This document shows positions 16,521 to 27,736 of a DNA stretch of 64,000 nucleotides, piece by piece. Below the pieces are notes generated by a model. The model ran no database searches. It was not told the DNA's origin and saw only the letters and a list, made by a program, of their open reading frames with translations. The stretch is from Stutzerimonas decontaminans (GTDB lineage Bacteria; Pseudomonadota; Gammaproteobacteria; Pseudomonadales; Pseudomonadaceae): NCBI RefSeq assembly GCF_000661915.1, contig NZ_CP007509.1:2621501-2685500 (forward strand), in the 5' to 3' direction. The first letter of the stretch is position 1. The number at the start of each line of letters is the position of its first letter. A program made the position numbers and the translations under genes.

Positions 16521-19174
16521 GAAAGACCTTCCTCCATTTCCGGCTGCGGCGATAGCGGCAGCTCCAGGATCACGCTTGCGCCTCTGCCATTGAGCCCATC
16601 ATCAACCAGTACGCGCCCGCCATGAGCGCCGATCATGCCCTGGCAGATGGCGAGACCCAGCCCGGTGCCCGGACCGCCCCGATCGCCCCGTGCAGCCGTG
16701 TAGAACATGTCGAAGATCTTCTCTCGCTCCGCTTCGGGAATACCGGGCCCCTCATCCCTGACGATGAAACGCAACTTGTTGACGTCCGCTGCAATTTCTA
16801 CTTCCACGCACCCTCCCGGGGAGGAAAATCGCGCAGCGTTCTCCAGTACGTTGATCAGCGCCTGCTCGATCAGCGCCGCGTGGACGTACAGCAGCGGCAG
16901 TCGGTCGGGAATCCGAACTATGACCTGAAGCCCAGCCAGGACCCGCTGCAGGCGTTGCAGGGCACTGGCGACAATGTCGGCCGGCGTCACCCAGTCGTGG
17001 ATCAGCTTGAGCCCGCCATGCCCCAGACGTGTCATGTCCAGCAGGTTCTGGATATAGCGATCCAGCCGCTCCGCTTCGTCCCGCGTGGTTTCCAGAAGTT
17101 CCTGCCGGTCAGTCTCACTCATGCCCGGCCCCAGACTGGCCAGGCAGTCGATGGACCCGCGCATGGCGGTCAGTGGTGTGCGCAGATCGTGCGAGACGGA
17201 AGCCAGCAAGGCGCTGCGCAACTCCTCGTTCTGGCCATGCAGGCGGGCCGCTTCCAGTTCATCGGCAAGCGTCGCACGGCCCAGCGCCTGGGCAAGCGGC
17301 TGGGCCAGGGCGGTTATCAGCCGACGTTTCGGCGGCGGCAGCTGCGTCCCGGCTAGAGGCTGAATGCCCAGCAAGCCCAGCGATTGCCCATCTCCGCTGA
17401 GCGGCAGCCACCACCATTGCCCGCCAGGCAAGGTATCGGTCCCCTGCCCCGCGGGCTGCCCGTGTTTCCAGGCCCACTCGGCCGCCGCCAGCGCCTGGTC
17501 GTTCAGATCAGGCAGAGCACCGCCCTTGAACGACCACTCGGCCTTCTTCGTTCGCATAGCCACCACAGCCTCGATATCCGGCAACAACTGCAGCTGGTGA
17601 ACTGCAACGGCACAGACCGCCTGTACATCTGTCGCAGCGCTGAGCCGCCGGGAAAGGTCGAGCAGCGCCGTGGTCTGCGCCTGAGCCTGACGCAGGGACT
17701 GCAGCTGGCGGCGCTGGCGACTGGCAAGATTGCCGGCCAGGACTGCCATCAACAGGAAGAACAACAGCGTCAGCACATCTTCCTGACGCGCGACGATAAA
17801 GGTGAAGGTCGGCGGGATGAACAGAAAGTCGTAGAACAGAAACGACAATCCCGCGCAAGCCAGCGCCGGACCCAGGCTACTGCGTACTGCCACGACCAGC
17901 ACCGCTGCGAGAAAGACCAGAGAGATGTTGGGTAGCGCGAGGTAGCGCGACAGCACCAGCGCGGCCCCGGTCGCCACCAGGGTCGCCAACAGCGCCAAGA
18001 GGTAGGTGCGCCAGTCCGCTGCCCGCCTCGCCTCGCCGACCCTGCGCGAGGGCGTGCGTTGCTGGTCGAGAACACTGACTTCCAGCCCCTGACCTGCCGC
18101 GATGAGCTGCTCGGCGACCGAACGCATGAACAAGCGTTTCAGGCCCCGTCGTGCTCCGCTACGTCCGACTAGGAGCAACGTAGCGCGGCGCTCGTAGGCG
18201 TGATCGATCAGTGTTCGCGCTACCCGTTCCCCGCGCAGCTCCACCACCTCACCGCCCAGCCGCTCTGCCAGTTGCTGAGCTGCTTGCAGATGAGCGAGCT
18301 CTGTCTCGCCACGATTCGCCCCGGTGTTCACATACACGACCGACCACGGCAGGTGCCTGCGCTCCGCAACACGTGCGGCATGCCGTACCAGTCCTTCGGC
18401 TGCATCGTTACCGTGGATACCGACCAGCAGGCGACCACGAACGGCCGGCGCCGACTGACCCTGCAAGCGGTAACGCCGGTTCAGCTCGGCATCGACCCGC
18501 GCGGCGGCAGTCTGCATAGCCAGCTCACGCAAGGCCGTCAGGTTGGTCTGCGTGAAGAATGCATCAATGGCCGCCCTGGCCTGATCGGGCACATAAACCT
18601 TGCCTTCGCGCAAGCGTTCCAGCAGCTCGCGCGGCGGCAGGTCGATCAGCAGGATGTCGTGCGCCTCCTGCAGGATCCAGTCCGGGACGGTTTCCCGGAC
18701 CTGTATCCCGGTAATCGCGCGGACCTGATCGTTCAGGCTTTCCAGATGCTGGACATTGACCGTGGTATAGACGTCGATGCCTGCTTCGAGCAGTTCCAGC
18801 ACATCCTGCCAACGTTTGCTGTGGCGACTTCCAGGCGCGTTGCTATGGGCCAGTTCATCCACCAGCACCACACGCGGCCGCGCCGCCAGCAGCCCGTCGA
18901 GGTCCATCTCGTCCAGGGTGATGCCGCGATACTCGCTGCGGATCAGCGGCTGCTCGGGCAGGCCAACGAGCATCGCTTCGGTTTCAGCCCTGCCGTGGGT
19001 TTCGACCACACCCACACGCAGGTCGCATCCGAGACGATTCTGGCGCTGTGCGGCCTGCAGCATCGCGTAGGTCTTGCCGACCCCGGGCGCGGCTCCGAGG
19101 AAAACCTTGAGACGCCCGCGGCCTTCCCTTGGTACATCGTCGAGCAGCGCATCCGCGCGCAGGGCATCGCTCAT
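16517..19174 (-). CDS. kdpD: Sensor histidine kinase KdpD
   Basis: An 885-residue KdpD: N-terminal KdpD domain with a Walker A-like GAAPGVGKTYAML, a universal-stress-protein-like domain (about residues 250-370), four membrane helices (about 390-490), a GAF-like region, then a histidine kinase with the phosphorylated His in SVSHDLRTPLTAMRG and ATP-binding motifs NVLENAARFS, DEGPGIPEAE and GTGLGLAICQG. It senses potassium supply and osmotic state and controls KdpE. The start lies five bases after the kdpC stop. Confidence 0.95.
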   Translation of the reverse strand: MSDALRADALLDDVPREGRGRLKVFLGAAPGVGKTYAMLQAAQRQNRLGCDLRVGVVETHGRAETEAMLVGLPEQPLIRSEYRGITLDEMDLDGLLAARPRVVLVDELAHSNAPGSRHSKRWQDVLELLEAGIDVYTTVNVQHLESLNDQVRAITGIQVRETVPDWILQEAHDILLIDLPPRELLERLREGKVYVPDQARAAIDAFFTQTNLTALRELAMQTAAARVDAELNRRYRLQGQSAPAVRGRLLVGIHGNDAAEGLVRHAARVAERRHLPWSVVYVNTGANRGETELAHLQAAQQLAERLGGEVVELRGERVARTLIDHAYERRATLLLVGRSGARRGLKRLFMRSVAEQLIAAGQGLEVSVLDQQRTPSRRVGEARRAADWRTYLLALLATLVATGAALVLSRYLALPNISLVFLAAVLVVAVRSSLGPALACAGLSFLFYDFLFIPPTFTFIVARQEDVLTLLFFLLMAVLAGNLASRQRRQLQSLRQAQAQTTALLDLSRRLSAATDVQAVCAVAVHQLQLLPDIEAVVAMRTKKAEWSFKGGALPDLNDQALAAAEWAWKHGQPAGQGTDTLPGGQWWWLPLSGDGQSLGLLGIQPLAGTQLPPPKRRLITALAQPLAQALGRATLADELEAARLHGQNEELRSALLASVSHDLRTPLTAMRGSIDCLASLGPGMSETDRQELLETTRDEAERLDRYIQNLLDMTRLGHGGLKLIHDWVTPADIVASALQRLQRVLAGLQVIVRIPDRLPLLYVHAALIEQALINVLENAARFSSPGGCVEVEIAADVNKLRFIVRDEGPGIPEAEREKIFDMFYTAARGDRGGPGTGLGLAICQGMIGAHGGRVLVDDGLNGRGASVILELPLSPQPEMEEGLS

Positions 19175-19179
19175 TCACA

Positions 19180-19746
19180 TCACTCGCTGGGGGCAGGCAG
19201 GCGATTGTCAGCCAATGCAAGATTCAGAGCCAGCACGTTGACCACGGCGGGTCCCACCAGAGGGGCTTCGAGGTATTCGAGCAGCAAGCGGTCCAGACGC
19301 TCGGGCTGGATGCCCCGAGCGGACGCCACCAGTGACGCCTGAAAGCGGGCCGCAGCCAGCGTCAGGTGCGGGTCCAGCCCGCTGGCCGAAGTCGTCGCCA
19401 ACTCCATAGGCACCGGCGCCGCAGGGCTGCCAGCCCATTCGATTACCCGCGCATGGACCTGATCCGCCAGTTCCGGGTTGCTTGGTGCCAGGTTGCTGGC
19501 GCCGCTGGCCACCGTCTCGTAGTCCCCCGCCGAGGGGCGCGGATGGAACCACTGCGCGCCTTCGAAACGCTGCGCCAACAAGCTGCTGCCACGCACCTGC
19601 CCGCTGGCATCACGAACCAGGCTGCCATTGGCCTGTTCGGCAAAGGCGAGCTGCGCCACAGCCGTGACCAGCAGCGGATAAGCGCCCCCTGTGATCAGGG
19701 TCATCAGGACCAGCAGGACGAACGCCGGACGAATTTGTTTGAGCAT
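19180..19746 (-). CDS. kdpC: Potassium-transporting ATPase subunit KdpC
   Basis: A 188-residue KdpC with one N-terminal membrane helix (AFVLLVLMTLITGGAYPLLV) and a periplasmic domain with the family motifs GSSLLAQRF, FHPRPSA and SASGLDPHLT. It stabilises the KdpFABC complex. The stop is followed closely by kdpD. Confidence 0.95.
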   Translation of the reverse strand: MLKQIRPAFVLLVLMTLITGGAYPLLVTAVAQLAFAEQANGSLVRDASGQVRGSSLLAQRFEGAQWFHPRPSAGDYETVASGASNLAPSNPELADQVHARVIEWAGSPAAPVPMELATTSASGLDPHLTLAAARFQASLVASARGIQPERLDRLLLEYLEAPLVGPAVVNVLALNLALADNRLPAPSE

Positions 19747-19788
19747 CTTTTCATCTCCAGAAGCCGCGCCACCCTGGCGCGGCGGGAT

Positions 19789-21843
19789 TCAGACCAGACC
19801 AGTCGCGGTCAGTAGCAGATCGATCAGCTTGATCCCAACGAACGGCGCCAGTAGCCCGCCAAGTCCGTAGATCAGCAGGTTGCGCCGTAGCAGGCTGGCT
19901 GCATCGGCCGCCTTGATGCGCACGCCACGCAGCGCCAATGGGATCAGGACGACGATGATCAGCGCGTTGAACACGATCGCCGACAGGATCGCGCTCTCCG
20001 GGCTGTGCAGCTGCATCAGGTTCAGTGCCGAGAGCTGCGGATAGATGCCGATGAACAATGCCGGCAGGATGGCGAAGTACTTCGCCACGTCGTTGGCGAT
20101 CGAAAAGGTCGTCAACGCGCCCCGTGTCACCAGCAGCTGCTTGCCCACCTGAACCACGTCGAGCAGCTTGGTCGGATCGGAGTCGAGATCGACCAGGTTC
20201 GCCGCCTCCCGCGCCGCCTGGGTGCCGTCGTTCATTGCCATGCCGACATCGGCCTGCGCCAGCGCTGGCGCATCGTTGGCGCCATCGCCGCACATGGCGA
20301 CCATCTTGCCCTCGGCCTGCTCCTGGCGGATGCGCTGCAATTTCTTCTGCGGCGTCGCTTCGGCAATCAGGTCGTCGACCCCGGCCTCGGCTGCGATCGC
20401 GGCTGCCGTCAGCGGGTTATCCCCGGTAACCATCACCGTACGTATGCCCAGCTGGCGCAGCTCGGCGAAGCGTTCGCGTATGCCTGGCTTCACGACATCC
20501 TTGAGATGAATGGCGCCCAACAAACGGTCATCGGCGCATACCAGCAAAGGTGTGCCACCACTCTGAGCGATCTTATCCACCTCACGTGCCAGTACCGGCG
20601 GAACCTGCTCGCGTGTCATGCCCAGATGGTCAAGCACGGCGTCTACCGCGCCCTTGCGATAGCGGCGGCCCTGATGATCGGCACCGGATAAACGGGTTTC
20701 GGCGCTGAATGGAATATTGCTGACGTTCTGTGTGGACGGCTCCGCCATCGGCGACAGGGCACGCAGGTATTCCACGATGGATTTGCCTTCGGCCGTGTCG
20801 TCCGCCAGCGAGGACAGCAATGCCGCGTAGGACAGTTCGGCGGTGGAAATGCCTGGGGCCTTCACCATCGCGGCGCAGCGCCGGTTGCCAAAGGTAATGG
20901 TGCCGGTCTTGTCCAGCAGCAGCACCTGGACGTCGCCCGCCGCCTCCACTGCCCGGCCCGACTTGGCGATCACGTTGAGCCGCACCAGACGATCCATGCC
21001 GGCGATGCCGATCGCCGACAACAGCCCGCCGATCGTCGTCGGAATCAATGTCACCAGCAGCGCGACCAGAAAGACCAGAGGCAGGTCGCCCCCGGCGAAG
21101 CGGGCGAATGGCTGCAGCGTGGCGACCACCACGAGAAAGATCAGCGTCAGCCCGATCAACAGGACGTCCAGCGCGACCTCGTTGGGCGTTTTCTGCCGCT
21201 TGGCCCCTTCAACCAGAGCGATCATTCGGTCCAGTGTGGATTCGCCCGGATCGCTGCTGATGCGCACCAGCAGCCAATCGGACACCACGCGGGTATTGCC
21301 AGTGACGGCCGAGCGATCCCCTCCCGACTCGCGGATCACCGGTGCAGACTCCCCGGTGATCGCCGCCTCGTTGACGGCCGCGATGCCTTCGATGACTTCC
21401 CCATCGCCGGGAACCAGTTCGCCGACCTCGACCCTTACCACATCACCGCGCCGCAGGCTGCTCGCCGCCACCTGGCGGAAATTGCCATCGTCATCGCGCA
21501 GGCGCGCTTCGAGTCCCTGCACGCCTGCCTTGAGGCTATCCGCCCGCGCCTTGCCGCGCCCTTCGGCAAGCGCTTCGGCAAAGTTGGCGAAGAGCACGGT
21601 GAACCACAGCCAGAGAGCTATCTGTATTGCCACCGGGCGACTGACCACCGCGTCGGGCAGGAAACACAGCAATGTGGTCGCTACAGCGGCGAGCTCGACC
21701 ACCAGCATCACCGGAGATCGGGCGAGCCGGCGTGGGTCGAGTTTGACCAGGGCCTGCAGCAGCGCCGGCTTGCACAGCGCGGCAAAGGATGTAGCAGGTT
21801 GTTGCTCGGCACTTTCGAGTGCCGTTTGACGGACGTTCATCAT
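19789..21843 (-). CDS. kdpB: Potassium-transporting P-type ATPase subunit KdpB
   Basis: A 684-residue P-type ATPase, the energising subunit of KdpFABC. It has the TGES actuator motif ([16 protein letters not shown]), the phosphorylation site [10 protein letters not shown] and the hinge motif [16 protein letters not shown]. It lies between kdpA (eight-base gap) and kdpC. Length and motifs are standard. Confidence 0.96.
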   Translation of the reverse strand: MMNVRQTALESAEQQPATSFAALCKPALLQALVKLDPRRLARSPVMLVVELAAVATTLLCFLPDAVVSRPVAIQIALWLWFTVLFANFAEALAEGRGKARADSLKAGVQGLEARLRDDDGNFRQVAASSLRRGDVVRVEVGELVPGDGEVIEGIAAVNEAAITGESAPVIRESGGDRSAVTGNTRVVSDWLLVRISSDPGESTLDRMIALVEGAKRQKTPNEVALDVLLIGLTLIFLVVVATLQPFARFAGGDLPLVFLVALLVTLIPTTIGGLLSAIGIAGMDRLVRLNVIAKSGRAVEAAGDVQVLLLDKTGTITFGNRRCAAMVKAPGISTAELSYAALLSSLADDTAEGKSIVEYLRALSPMAEPSTQNVSNIPFSAETRLSGADHQGRRYRKGAVDAVLDHLGMTREQVPPVLAREVDKIAQSGGTPLLVCADDRLLGAIHLKDVVKPGIRERFAELRQLGIRTVMVTGDNPLTAAAIAAEAGVDDLIAEATPQKKLQRIRQEQAEGKMVAMCGDGANDAPALAQADVGMAMNDGTQAAREAANLVDLDSDPTKLLDVVQVGKQLLVTRGALTTFSIANDVAKYFAILPALFIGIYPQLSALNLMQLHSPESAILSAIVFNALIIVVLIPLALRGVRIKAADAASLLRRNLLIYGLGGLLAPFVGIKLIDLLLTATGLV

Positions 21844-21851
21844 GACGCTCC

Positions 21852-23552
21852 TCAGAAGCCTTGCAGCAGGACGAAGTGTTCGGCGAGCGGGCCGAGCGCG
21901 AGGGCCGGCAGGAATGTCAGCCCGCCGACCAGCAGGATCACCAGGGTCAACAGCGTCACGAACAGCGGCCCGTGGGTGGGAAAGCTGTTGGCATCGAGCG
22001 GTGCGCGATTCTTCGCCGCCAAGCTGCCGGCAATCGCCAGCACCGGCAGGATGAAGCCGAAGCGCCCCAGCAGCATGGCGAGCGCGATCATCAGGTTGTG
22101 ATAGGTCGTGCCGGCACCAAAACCGGCGAAGGCCGAGCCGTTATTGCCGGTACCCGAGGTATAGGCGTACAGGATCTGGCTCAGCCCATGAGGGCCAGGA
22201 TTGGTGATCGAGGCGGCGGGGCCCGGCAAGCTCACACCGAGCGCAGCCAGCACCAGCACACCCACCGGCATCACCAGCAGAGACGCCACCAGCAGGCGGA
22301 CCTCGCGCGCTTCGAGCTTCTTGCCCAGGTACTCGGGTGTGCGTCCGATCATCAGTCCCGCCAGGAAAACCGTGACCAGCACGAACAGCAGCATGCCGTA
22401 CAAGCCTGCGCCAACACCGCCGAACACGACCTCGCCCAGCATCATGTTGAACATCGGCACCATGCCGCCAAGGGGGCTGAAGCTGTCATGCATGGCATTG
22501 ACCGAGCCGTTCGAAGCCGCGCTGGTCACGGTCGCCCATAGCGCCGAGGCGGCAATGCCCAGACGGCTTTCCTTGCCTTCCAGCGGCCCCGTCTGCTCCA
22601 CGGCAATGTCGGCAAACGCAGGGTTGGGCTGATGTTCGGCGAGCAGGGTCGTTGCAAGACCAAGTGAGAACAGCACGAGCATGCAGGCCAGAATCGCCCT
22701 GCTCTGCCGAAGGTCGCGAACGTAGTGGCCGAACATGAATACCAGCGCGGCCGGCAACAGCAGGATCGCTGCAACTTCCAGCAGGTTGCTCCAGGCTGTC
22801 GGATTCTCGAACGGGTGGGCCGAATTGACACCGAAGAAGCCGCCGCCGTTGGTGCCCAGCTGCTTGATCGCGATCTGGCTGGCTGCCGGCCCCAATGGAA
22901 TGCTCTGCTCGCCGCCCTGCAGCGTCACCACCTGCGCGTATTCCGCCAGGCTTTGCGGCACGCCCTGCCACACCAGCAGCAGCGCCAGGATCAGGCTGAA
23001 CGGCAACAGTCCGTACAGCACCGCGCGGGTCATATCGACCCAGAAATTGCCGACTGCACCCGCGTTGCGGCGCGACAGTGCGCGGCAAAACACCACCAGC
23101 ACCGCCAGACCCACCGCCGGGCTGACGAAGTTCTGCACACCCAGACCCAGCATCTGACTGAAGTAGCTGAGCTGTGCCTCACCGCTATAGGCCTGCCAGT
23201 TGGTGTTGGTGACGAAGCTCACTGCCGTGTTCAGCGCCAGGTGCCATTCGAGCCCGGGCAGCTGCTGCGGATTCAGCGGGAGCTGCCCTTGCAGCATCAG
23301 CATTGCAAGCAAACCCAGGAGGCTGAACGCAGTCAGCCCGAGCAGTGCCAGGCAGTAGCTCATCCAGTTCTGTTCGCGCTCCTGATCAATACCGGCAATG
23401 CGATAACACAGCCGCTCGACCGGCTGAAATACAGGTGCCAGCCAGGTGCGTTCGCCCTCCATTGCACGGTACAGATAGCGGCCAAGCCAGGGTGCTGGCG
23501 CCAGCACAAGGATGAAGAACGCCGCGATCAGCCAGTAGTCGTTGGCGTGCAT
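21852..23552 (-). CDS. kdpA: Potassium-transporting ATPase subunit KdpA
   Basis: A 566-residue inner-membrane protein of the TrkH-like superfamily that forms the high-affinity potassium filter of KdpFABC. Filter-type segments include [38 protein letters not shown] and [14 protein letters not shown]. The ATG at 23552 follows an excellent AGGAGG ribosome site, eight bases after kdpF. Confidence 0.96.
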   Translation of the reverse strand: MHANDYWLIAAFFILVLAPAPWLGRYLYRAMEGERTWLAPVFQPVERLCYRIAGIDQEREQNWMSYCLALLGLTAFSLLGLLAMLMLQGQLPLNPQQLPGLEWHLALNTAVSFVTNTNWQAYSGEAQLSYFSQMLGLGVQNFVSPAVGLAVLVVFCRALSRRNAGAVGNFWVDMTRAVLYGLLPFSLILALLLVWQGVPQSLAEYAQVVTLQGGEQSIPLGPAASQIAIKQLGTNGGGFFGVNSAHPFENPTAWSNLLEVAAILLLPAALVFMFGHYVRDLRQSRAILACMLVLFSLGLATTLLAEHQPNPAFADIAVEQTGPLEGKESRLGIAASALWATVTSAASNGSVNAMHDSFSPLGGMVPMFNMMLGEVVFGGVGAGLYGMLLFVLVTVFLAGLMIGRTPEYLGKKLEAREVRLLVASLLVMPVGVLVLAALGVSLPGPAASITNPGPHGLSQILYAYTSGTGNNGSAFAGFGAGTTYHNLMIALAMLLGRFGFILPVLAIAGSLAAKNRAPLDANSFPTHGPLFVTLLTLVILLVGGLTFLPALALGPLAEHFVLLQGF

Positions 23553-23560
23553 GCGGCCTC

Positions 23561-23650
23561 CTAACTACGTTCGGCGCGCAACAGCGCAGCCAGCAGATAG
23601 AGGAAAAGAAGGATGGCCAGGCCCAATGCGAGCCCGTCGAGGATAGTCAT
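23561..23650 (-). CDS. kdpF: KdpF, small subunit of the Kdp potassium pump
   Basis: A 29-residue single-membrane-helix peptide, MTILDGLALGLAILLFLYLL followed by AALLRAERS, immediately upstream of kdpA. KdpF is a hydrophobic peptide that stabilises KdpFABC. Size, position and composition all fit; the gene is easy to miss because of its length. Confidence 0.92.
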   Translation of the reverse strand: MTILDGLALGLAILLFLYLLAALLRAERS

Positions 23651-23703
23651 GGGTAATGCTCCGTATGACGCGTCAATGCGTGTACGGAGTCTCGAGGCAG
23701 CCG

Positions 23704-23755
23704 GCGTAAAGATTCGATTGTGTTACCGGTCAGGGGGCGTAAAAAAACCGTAAAT
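23704..23755 (-). promoter_or_regulatory. Candidate KdpE-binding repeats upstream of kdpF
   Basis: On the minus strand TTTACG occurs three times, with first bases at 23754, 23743 and 23710, that is 11 and 33 bases apart. Direct repeats in phase with the DNA helix are typical of OmpR-family regulators, and the site is 54-105 bases upstream of kdpF. Binding by KdpE is inferred. Confidence 0.45.
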
Positions 23756-23846
23756 TCTGACGTTGGTCTTGCGCCGCCGCTCGGACCGGAACGCTACCCG
23801 CACGCCGCAGTCATCTATAAACCACCCGCATAGAGGATGCCGCGTC

Positions 23847-24200
23847 ATGATCAAGCAAATGTTCGACAAATCCGCCCCACAGAACGTCCACGGCTGGGAA
23901 CGCGCCGCCTCGCTGGCCGGCGGCCTGGTGTTGATGGGCAAGGGTCTGCGCCGTGGCGGGATTTTCGGTCTGGCCGAGCTGGCGATGGGCGGCATGGCCC
24001 TGGCCCGCGGCATCAGCGGCCGTTGCGAGGGCAAGCGCCTGTTGACCGAGATGGAAACGAAGCCGGCACTGCCGAGCCAGCGCTACAGCCATATGCCGAT
24101 GGATTCCGAAGTGCACAGTTCGGACTTCACCGATGCGAGCGTTCAGATGCCGGACTCCACCCCCATGGGCAACGAAAGCCGCACCACGCCGCGCGTCTGA
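23847..24200 (+). CDS. Small DUF2892-like membrane protein
   Basis: A 117-residue protein with one or two short hydrophobic helices (ERAASLAGGLVLMGKGLRRG and FGLAELAMGGMALARGISG) and a polar C-terminal tail. The layout resembles DUF2892 / YgaP-type inner-membrane proteins of unknown function, but the match is by eye. The ATG at 23847 is preceded by GAGGA. It is divergent from kdpF, so its promoter shares the region with the kdp control sites. Confidence 0.65.
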   Translation: MIKQMFDKSAPQNVHGWERAASLAGGLVLMGKGLRRGGIFGLAELAMGGMALARGISGRCEGKRLLTEMETKPALPSQRYSHMPMDSEVHSSDFTDASVQMPDSTPMGNESRTTPRV

Positions 24201-24268
24201 TCGACCGGGCGGTGCTTCGATGATGTGCCGCCTGCGCACAGCCGCTACACGGCTGACGCGCAATCTCC

Positions 24269-24290
24269 CGGCGCTCTCGCAGCGCCGTTT
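24269..24290 (+). terminator. Possible terminator between convergent genes
   Basis: CGGCGCT and AGCGCCG form a 7-base stem with a five-base loop followed by TTT. It lies between the DUF2892-like gene and the convergent LysR gene. The T run is short. Confidence 0.4.
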
Positions 24291-24319
24291 GACTCTCTGG
24301 ACAGCTCGGCCAGCTATAA

Positions 24320-25210
24320 CTACTGGCCCAGCAATCGGTCCTGGTTCTGCTGCGCCATTTCCTTCAGGTAATCCCAGGTCGTGCGCATGCGCGCCAGGTC
24401 CTTGAACTCGATCGGCATCAACATCCAGAAGGTGCGGGTGAAACTGACCTCTTCGGGCAGCAGCAGTCGCAGCCGTGGATCGGCGTCGGCGGAAAACGCC
24501 GGCAGAATCGCGATCCCTGCCTCCATCGCCACCGCCTCCTGCTGCGCCAGCAGGCTGGTGCTGCGCAGGCCGATGGAGCGGGCGTCAGCGATGCCATCGA
24601 GAAACAGCAACTCCTTGCTGAACAGCAGATCATCCACGTAGCTGACGAAGCGATGTTCGGCCAGATCCTCGCGGCTGCGGATCGGCGGGTGTTCGTCGAG
24701 ATAGGCTGGCGAGGCATACAGCCGCAGCACGTAGTCGGTGAGCCGGGTGATGATGAACGGCCCGCGCTCCGGGCGTTCCAGGGTGATGACGATATCCGCC
24801 TCGTGACGCGACAGGCGCACCGCCCGCGGCAGCGCCAGCAGGTCGATGTTCAGATGCGGATAGCGCCGGCTGAGCCCGGTGAGCTGGCCGGCAAGCATCA
24901 CCGTGCCGTAACCCTCCGTGGCGCCGATGCGCACCTGCCCGGAAAGGCCATCACCCATGCTCGGCAACGAGTGCTCGATGGCCACGCTGGCGCTTTCCAT
25001 CGCTTCCACCCGCGGCAGCAGATTGCGCCCGGCTTCAGTGAGCTTGTAACCGCCGGGCTCACGCAGGAACAGCTGCAGGCCCATGTTTTTTTCCAGCGCC
25101 TGCAAACGACGGGACACGGTGGTGTGGTCGACAGCGAGCCGGCGCGCCGCGGTCGTCAGCCGCCCCGCTCGGGCGACCTCGAGGAAATAGCGCAGATTGT
25201 CCCAGTCCAT
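24320..25210 (-). CDS. LysR-family regulator of the valine catabolic operon
   Basis: A 296-residue LysR-type regulator. The N-terminal helix-turn-helix is clear (MDWDNLRYFLEVARAGRLTT, then VDHTTVSRRLQALEKNMG). It is transcribed divergently from mmsA with a 156-base shared control region holding symmetric TGCAT repeats, so it very probably regulates mmsA and the genes after it. P. putida has a comparable LysR next to mmsA-II (PP_4668, from memory). The effector is likely a valine-pathway intermediate, but this is inference. The ATG at 25210 is taken because the LysR N-terminus begins there; an upstream ATG would add five residues. Confidence 0.86.
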   Translation of the reverse strand: MDWDNLRYFLEVARAGRLTTAARRLAVDHTTVSRRLQALEKNMGLQLFLREPGGYKLTEAGRNLLPRVEAMESASVAIEHSLPSMGDGLSGQVRIGATEGYGTVMLAGQLTGLSRRYPHLNIDLLALPRAVRLSRHEADIVITLERPERGPFIITRLTDYVLRLYASPAYLDEHPPIRSREDLAEHRFVSYVDDLLFSKELLFLDGIADARSIGLRSTSLLAQQEAVAMEAGIAILPAFSADADPRLRLLLPEEVSFTRTFWMLMPIEFKDLARMRTTWDYLKEMAQQNQDRLLGQ

Positions 25211-25233
25211 GGTTGAAGCCTCCATCAGCTCCT

Positions 25234-25306
25234 GTGCATTTATGCAGAACGACTCTGCAGTCGATCGCATTGTAATGTGGTTTTTTGCATTGCTACATTC
25301 AATGCA
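25234..25306. promoter_or_regulatory. LysR operator region and mmsA promoter
   Basis: Two symmetric elements share the half-site TGCAT: TGCAT-TT-ATGCA at 25234-25245 and TGCATTG-N7-CAATGCA at 25286-25306, the latter a perfect 7-7-7 inverted repeat. A weak sigma-70 promoter, TTGTAA (25270) and TACATT (25294), overlaps the second element. This is what a LysR-controlled divergent promoter should look like. Confidence 0.5.
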
Positions 25307-25330
25307 TCTTCTCGCAGCTGTCCGCGAGTC

Positions 25331-25343
25331 ATAACAACAACAG
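25331..25343 (+). promoter_or_regulatory. CA motif (Crc/Hfq target) in the mmsA leader
   Basis: ATAACAACAACAG lies 24-36 bases upstream of the mmsA start and just before its ribosome site. It fits the AAnAAnAA motif bound by Hfq with Crc in Pseudomonas carbon catabolite repression. Confidence 0.65.
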
Positions 25344-25366
25344 TGCCTTCTCAGGCGGAGAGCCAT

Positions 25367-26878
<1,512 letters not shown>

Positions 26879-26890
26879 CATCTACCCACC

Positions 26891-26912
26891 GGGCCGGCGG
26901 ACGCGCCGGCCC
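26891..26912 (+). repeat. Strong intercistronic hairpin after mmsA
   Basis: A perfect 9-base GC-only stem (GGGCCGGCG / CGCCGGCCC) with a GACG loop sits between mmsA and the next gene, ending six bases before its ribosome site. There is no T run, so it more likely affects mRNA stability or processing than termination. Confidence 0.6.
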
Positions 26913-26926
26913 TCAAGGATGCTGAA

Positions 26927-27700
26927 ATGACATTCGAAACCCTGCTCGTCGACATCCAGGAGCGCGTTGCGCTGATTACCCTCAACCGGCCGCAGGCGCT
27001 CAACGCGCTCAACGGCCAGCTGATCAACGAGCTCAACCAGGCGCTGGGCCAGCTCGAGGCTGATCCGCAGATCGGCTGCATCGTGCTCACCGGCTCGGCC
27101 AAGGCCTTCGCCGCCGGCGCCGACATCAAGGAAATGGCCGAGCTGACCTATCCGCAGATCTATCTGGATGACTTCTTCGCCGACGCCGACCGCATTGCCA
27201 CCCGTCGCAAGCCGCTGATTGCCGCCGTCGCCGGTTACGCCCTGGGCGGCGGCTGCGAACTGGCGTTGCTCTGCGACATGATCTTTGCCGCCGATAACGC
27301 GCGTTTTGGCCAGCCGGAAGTCAACCTCGGCGTACTGCCGGGCATCGGCGGCACCCAGCGCCTGACCCGCGCCGTGGGCAAGGCCAAGGCGATGGACATG
27401 TGCCTGACCGGTCGCCAGATGGACGCCGCCGAAGCCGAGCGCGCCGGTCTCGTCGCCCGTGTATTCCCGGCCGAAAGCCTGCTGGAGGAAACCCTCAAGG
27501 CCGCCCGGGTGATTGCCGAGAAATCCCTGCCGGCCACCATGATGATCAAGGAAAGCGTCAACCGCGCCTTCGAGACCACGCTGGCCGAAGGCATCCGCTT
27601 CGAGCGTCGCGTGTTCCATGCGGTGTTCGCGACCGCCGATCAGAAGGAAGGCATGGCCGCATTCAGCGAGAAGCGCAAGCCTGAGTTCACCAATCGCTAA
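26927..27700 (+). CDS. Enoyl-CoA hydratase (probable methacrylyl-CoA hydratase)
   Basis: A 257-residue crotonase-family hydratase. The oxyanion-hole segments [11 protein letters not shown] and [12 protein letters not shown] and both catalytic glutamates (in GGGCELAL and [13 protein letters not shown]) are present, so hydratase activity is expected. In the valine pathway it would hydrate methacrylyl-CoA to 3-hydroxyisobutyryl-CoA; tiglyl-CoA from isoleucine is another plausible substrate, because the neighbouring isoleucine-type operon has no hydratase of its own. It starts at ATG 26927, 48 bases after mmsA. Confidence 0.88.
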   Translation: MTFETLLVDIQERVALITLNRPQALNALNGQLINELNQALGQLEADPQIGCIVLTGSAKAFAAGADIKEMAELTYPQIYLDDFFADADRIATRRKPLIAAVAGYALGGGCELALLCDMIFAADNARFGQPEVNLGVLPGIGGTQRLTRAVGKAKAMDMCLTGRQMDAAEAERAGLVARVFPAESLLEETLKAARVIAEKSLPATMMIKESVNRAFETTLAEGIRFERRVFHAVFATADQKEGMAAFSEKRKPEFTNR

Positions 27701-27713
27701 GCCGCATCTGGCC

Positions 27714-27727
27714 ATAACAACAAGAGG
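27714..27727 (+). promoter_or_regulatory. CA motif overlapping the mmsB ribosome site
   Basis: ATAACAACAAGAGG runs directly into the Shine-Dalgarno GAGG of mmsB. It agrees closely with the amiE Crc/Hfq target as I recall it, and the overlap predicts direct translational repression. Confidence 0.75.
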
Positions 27728-27736
27728 AAACACGCC

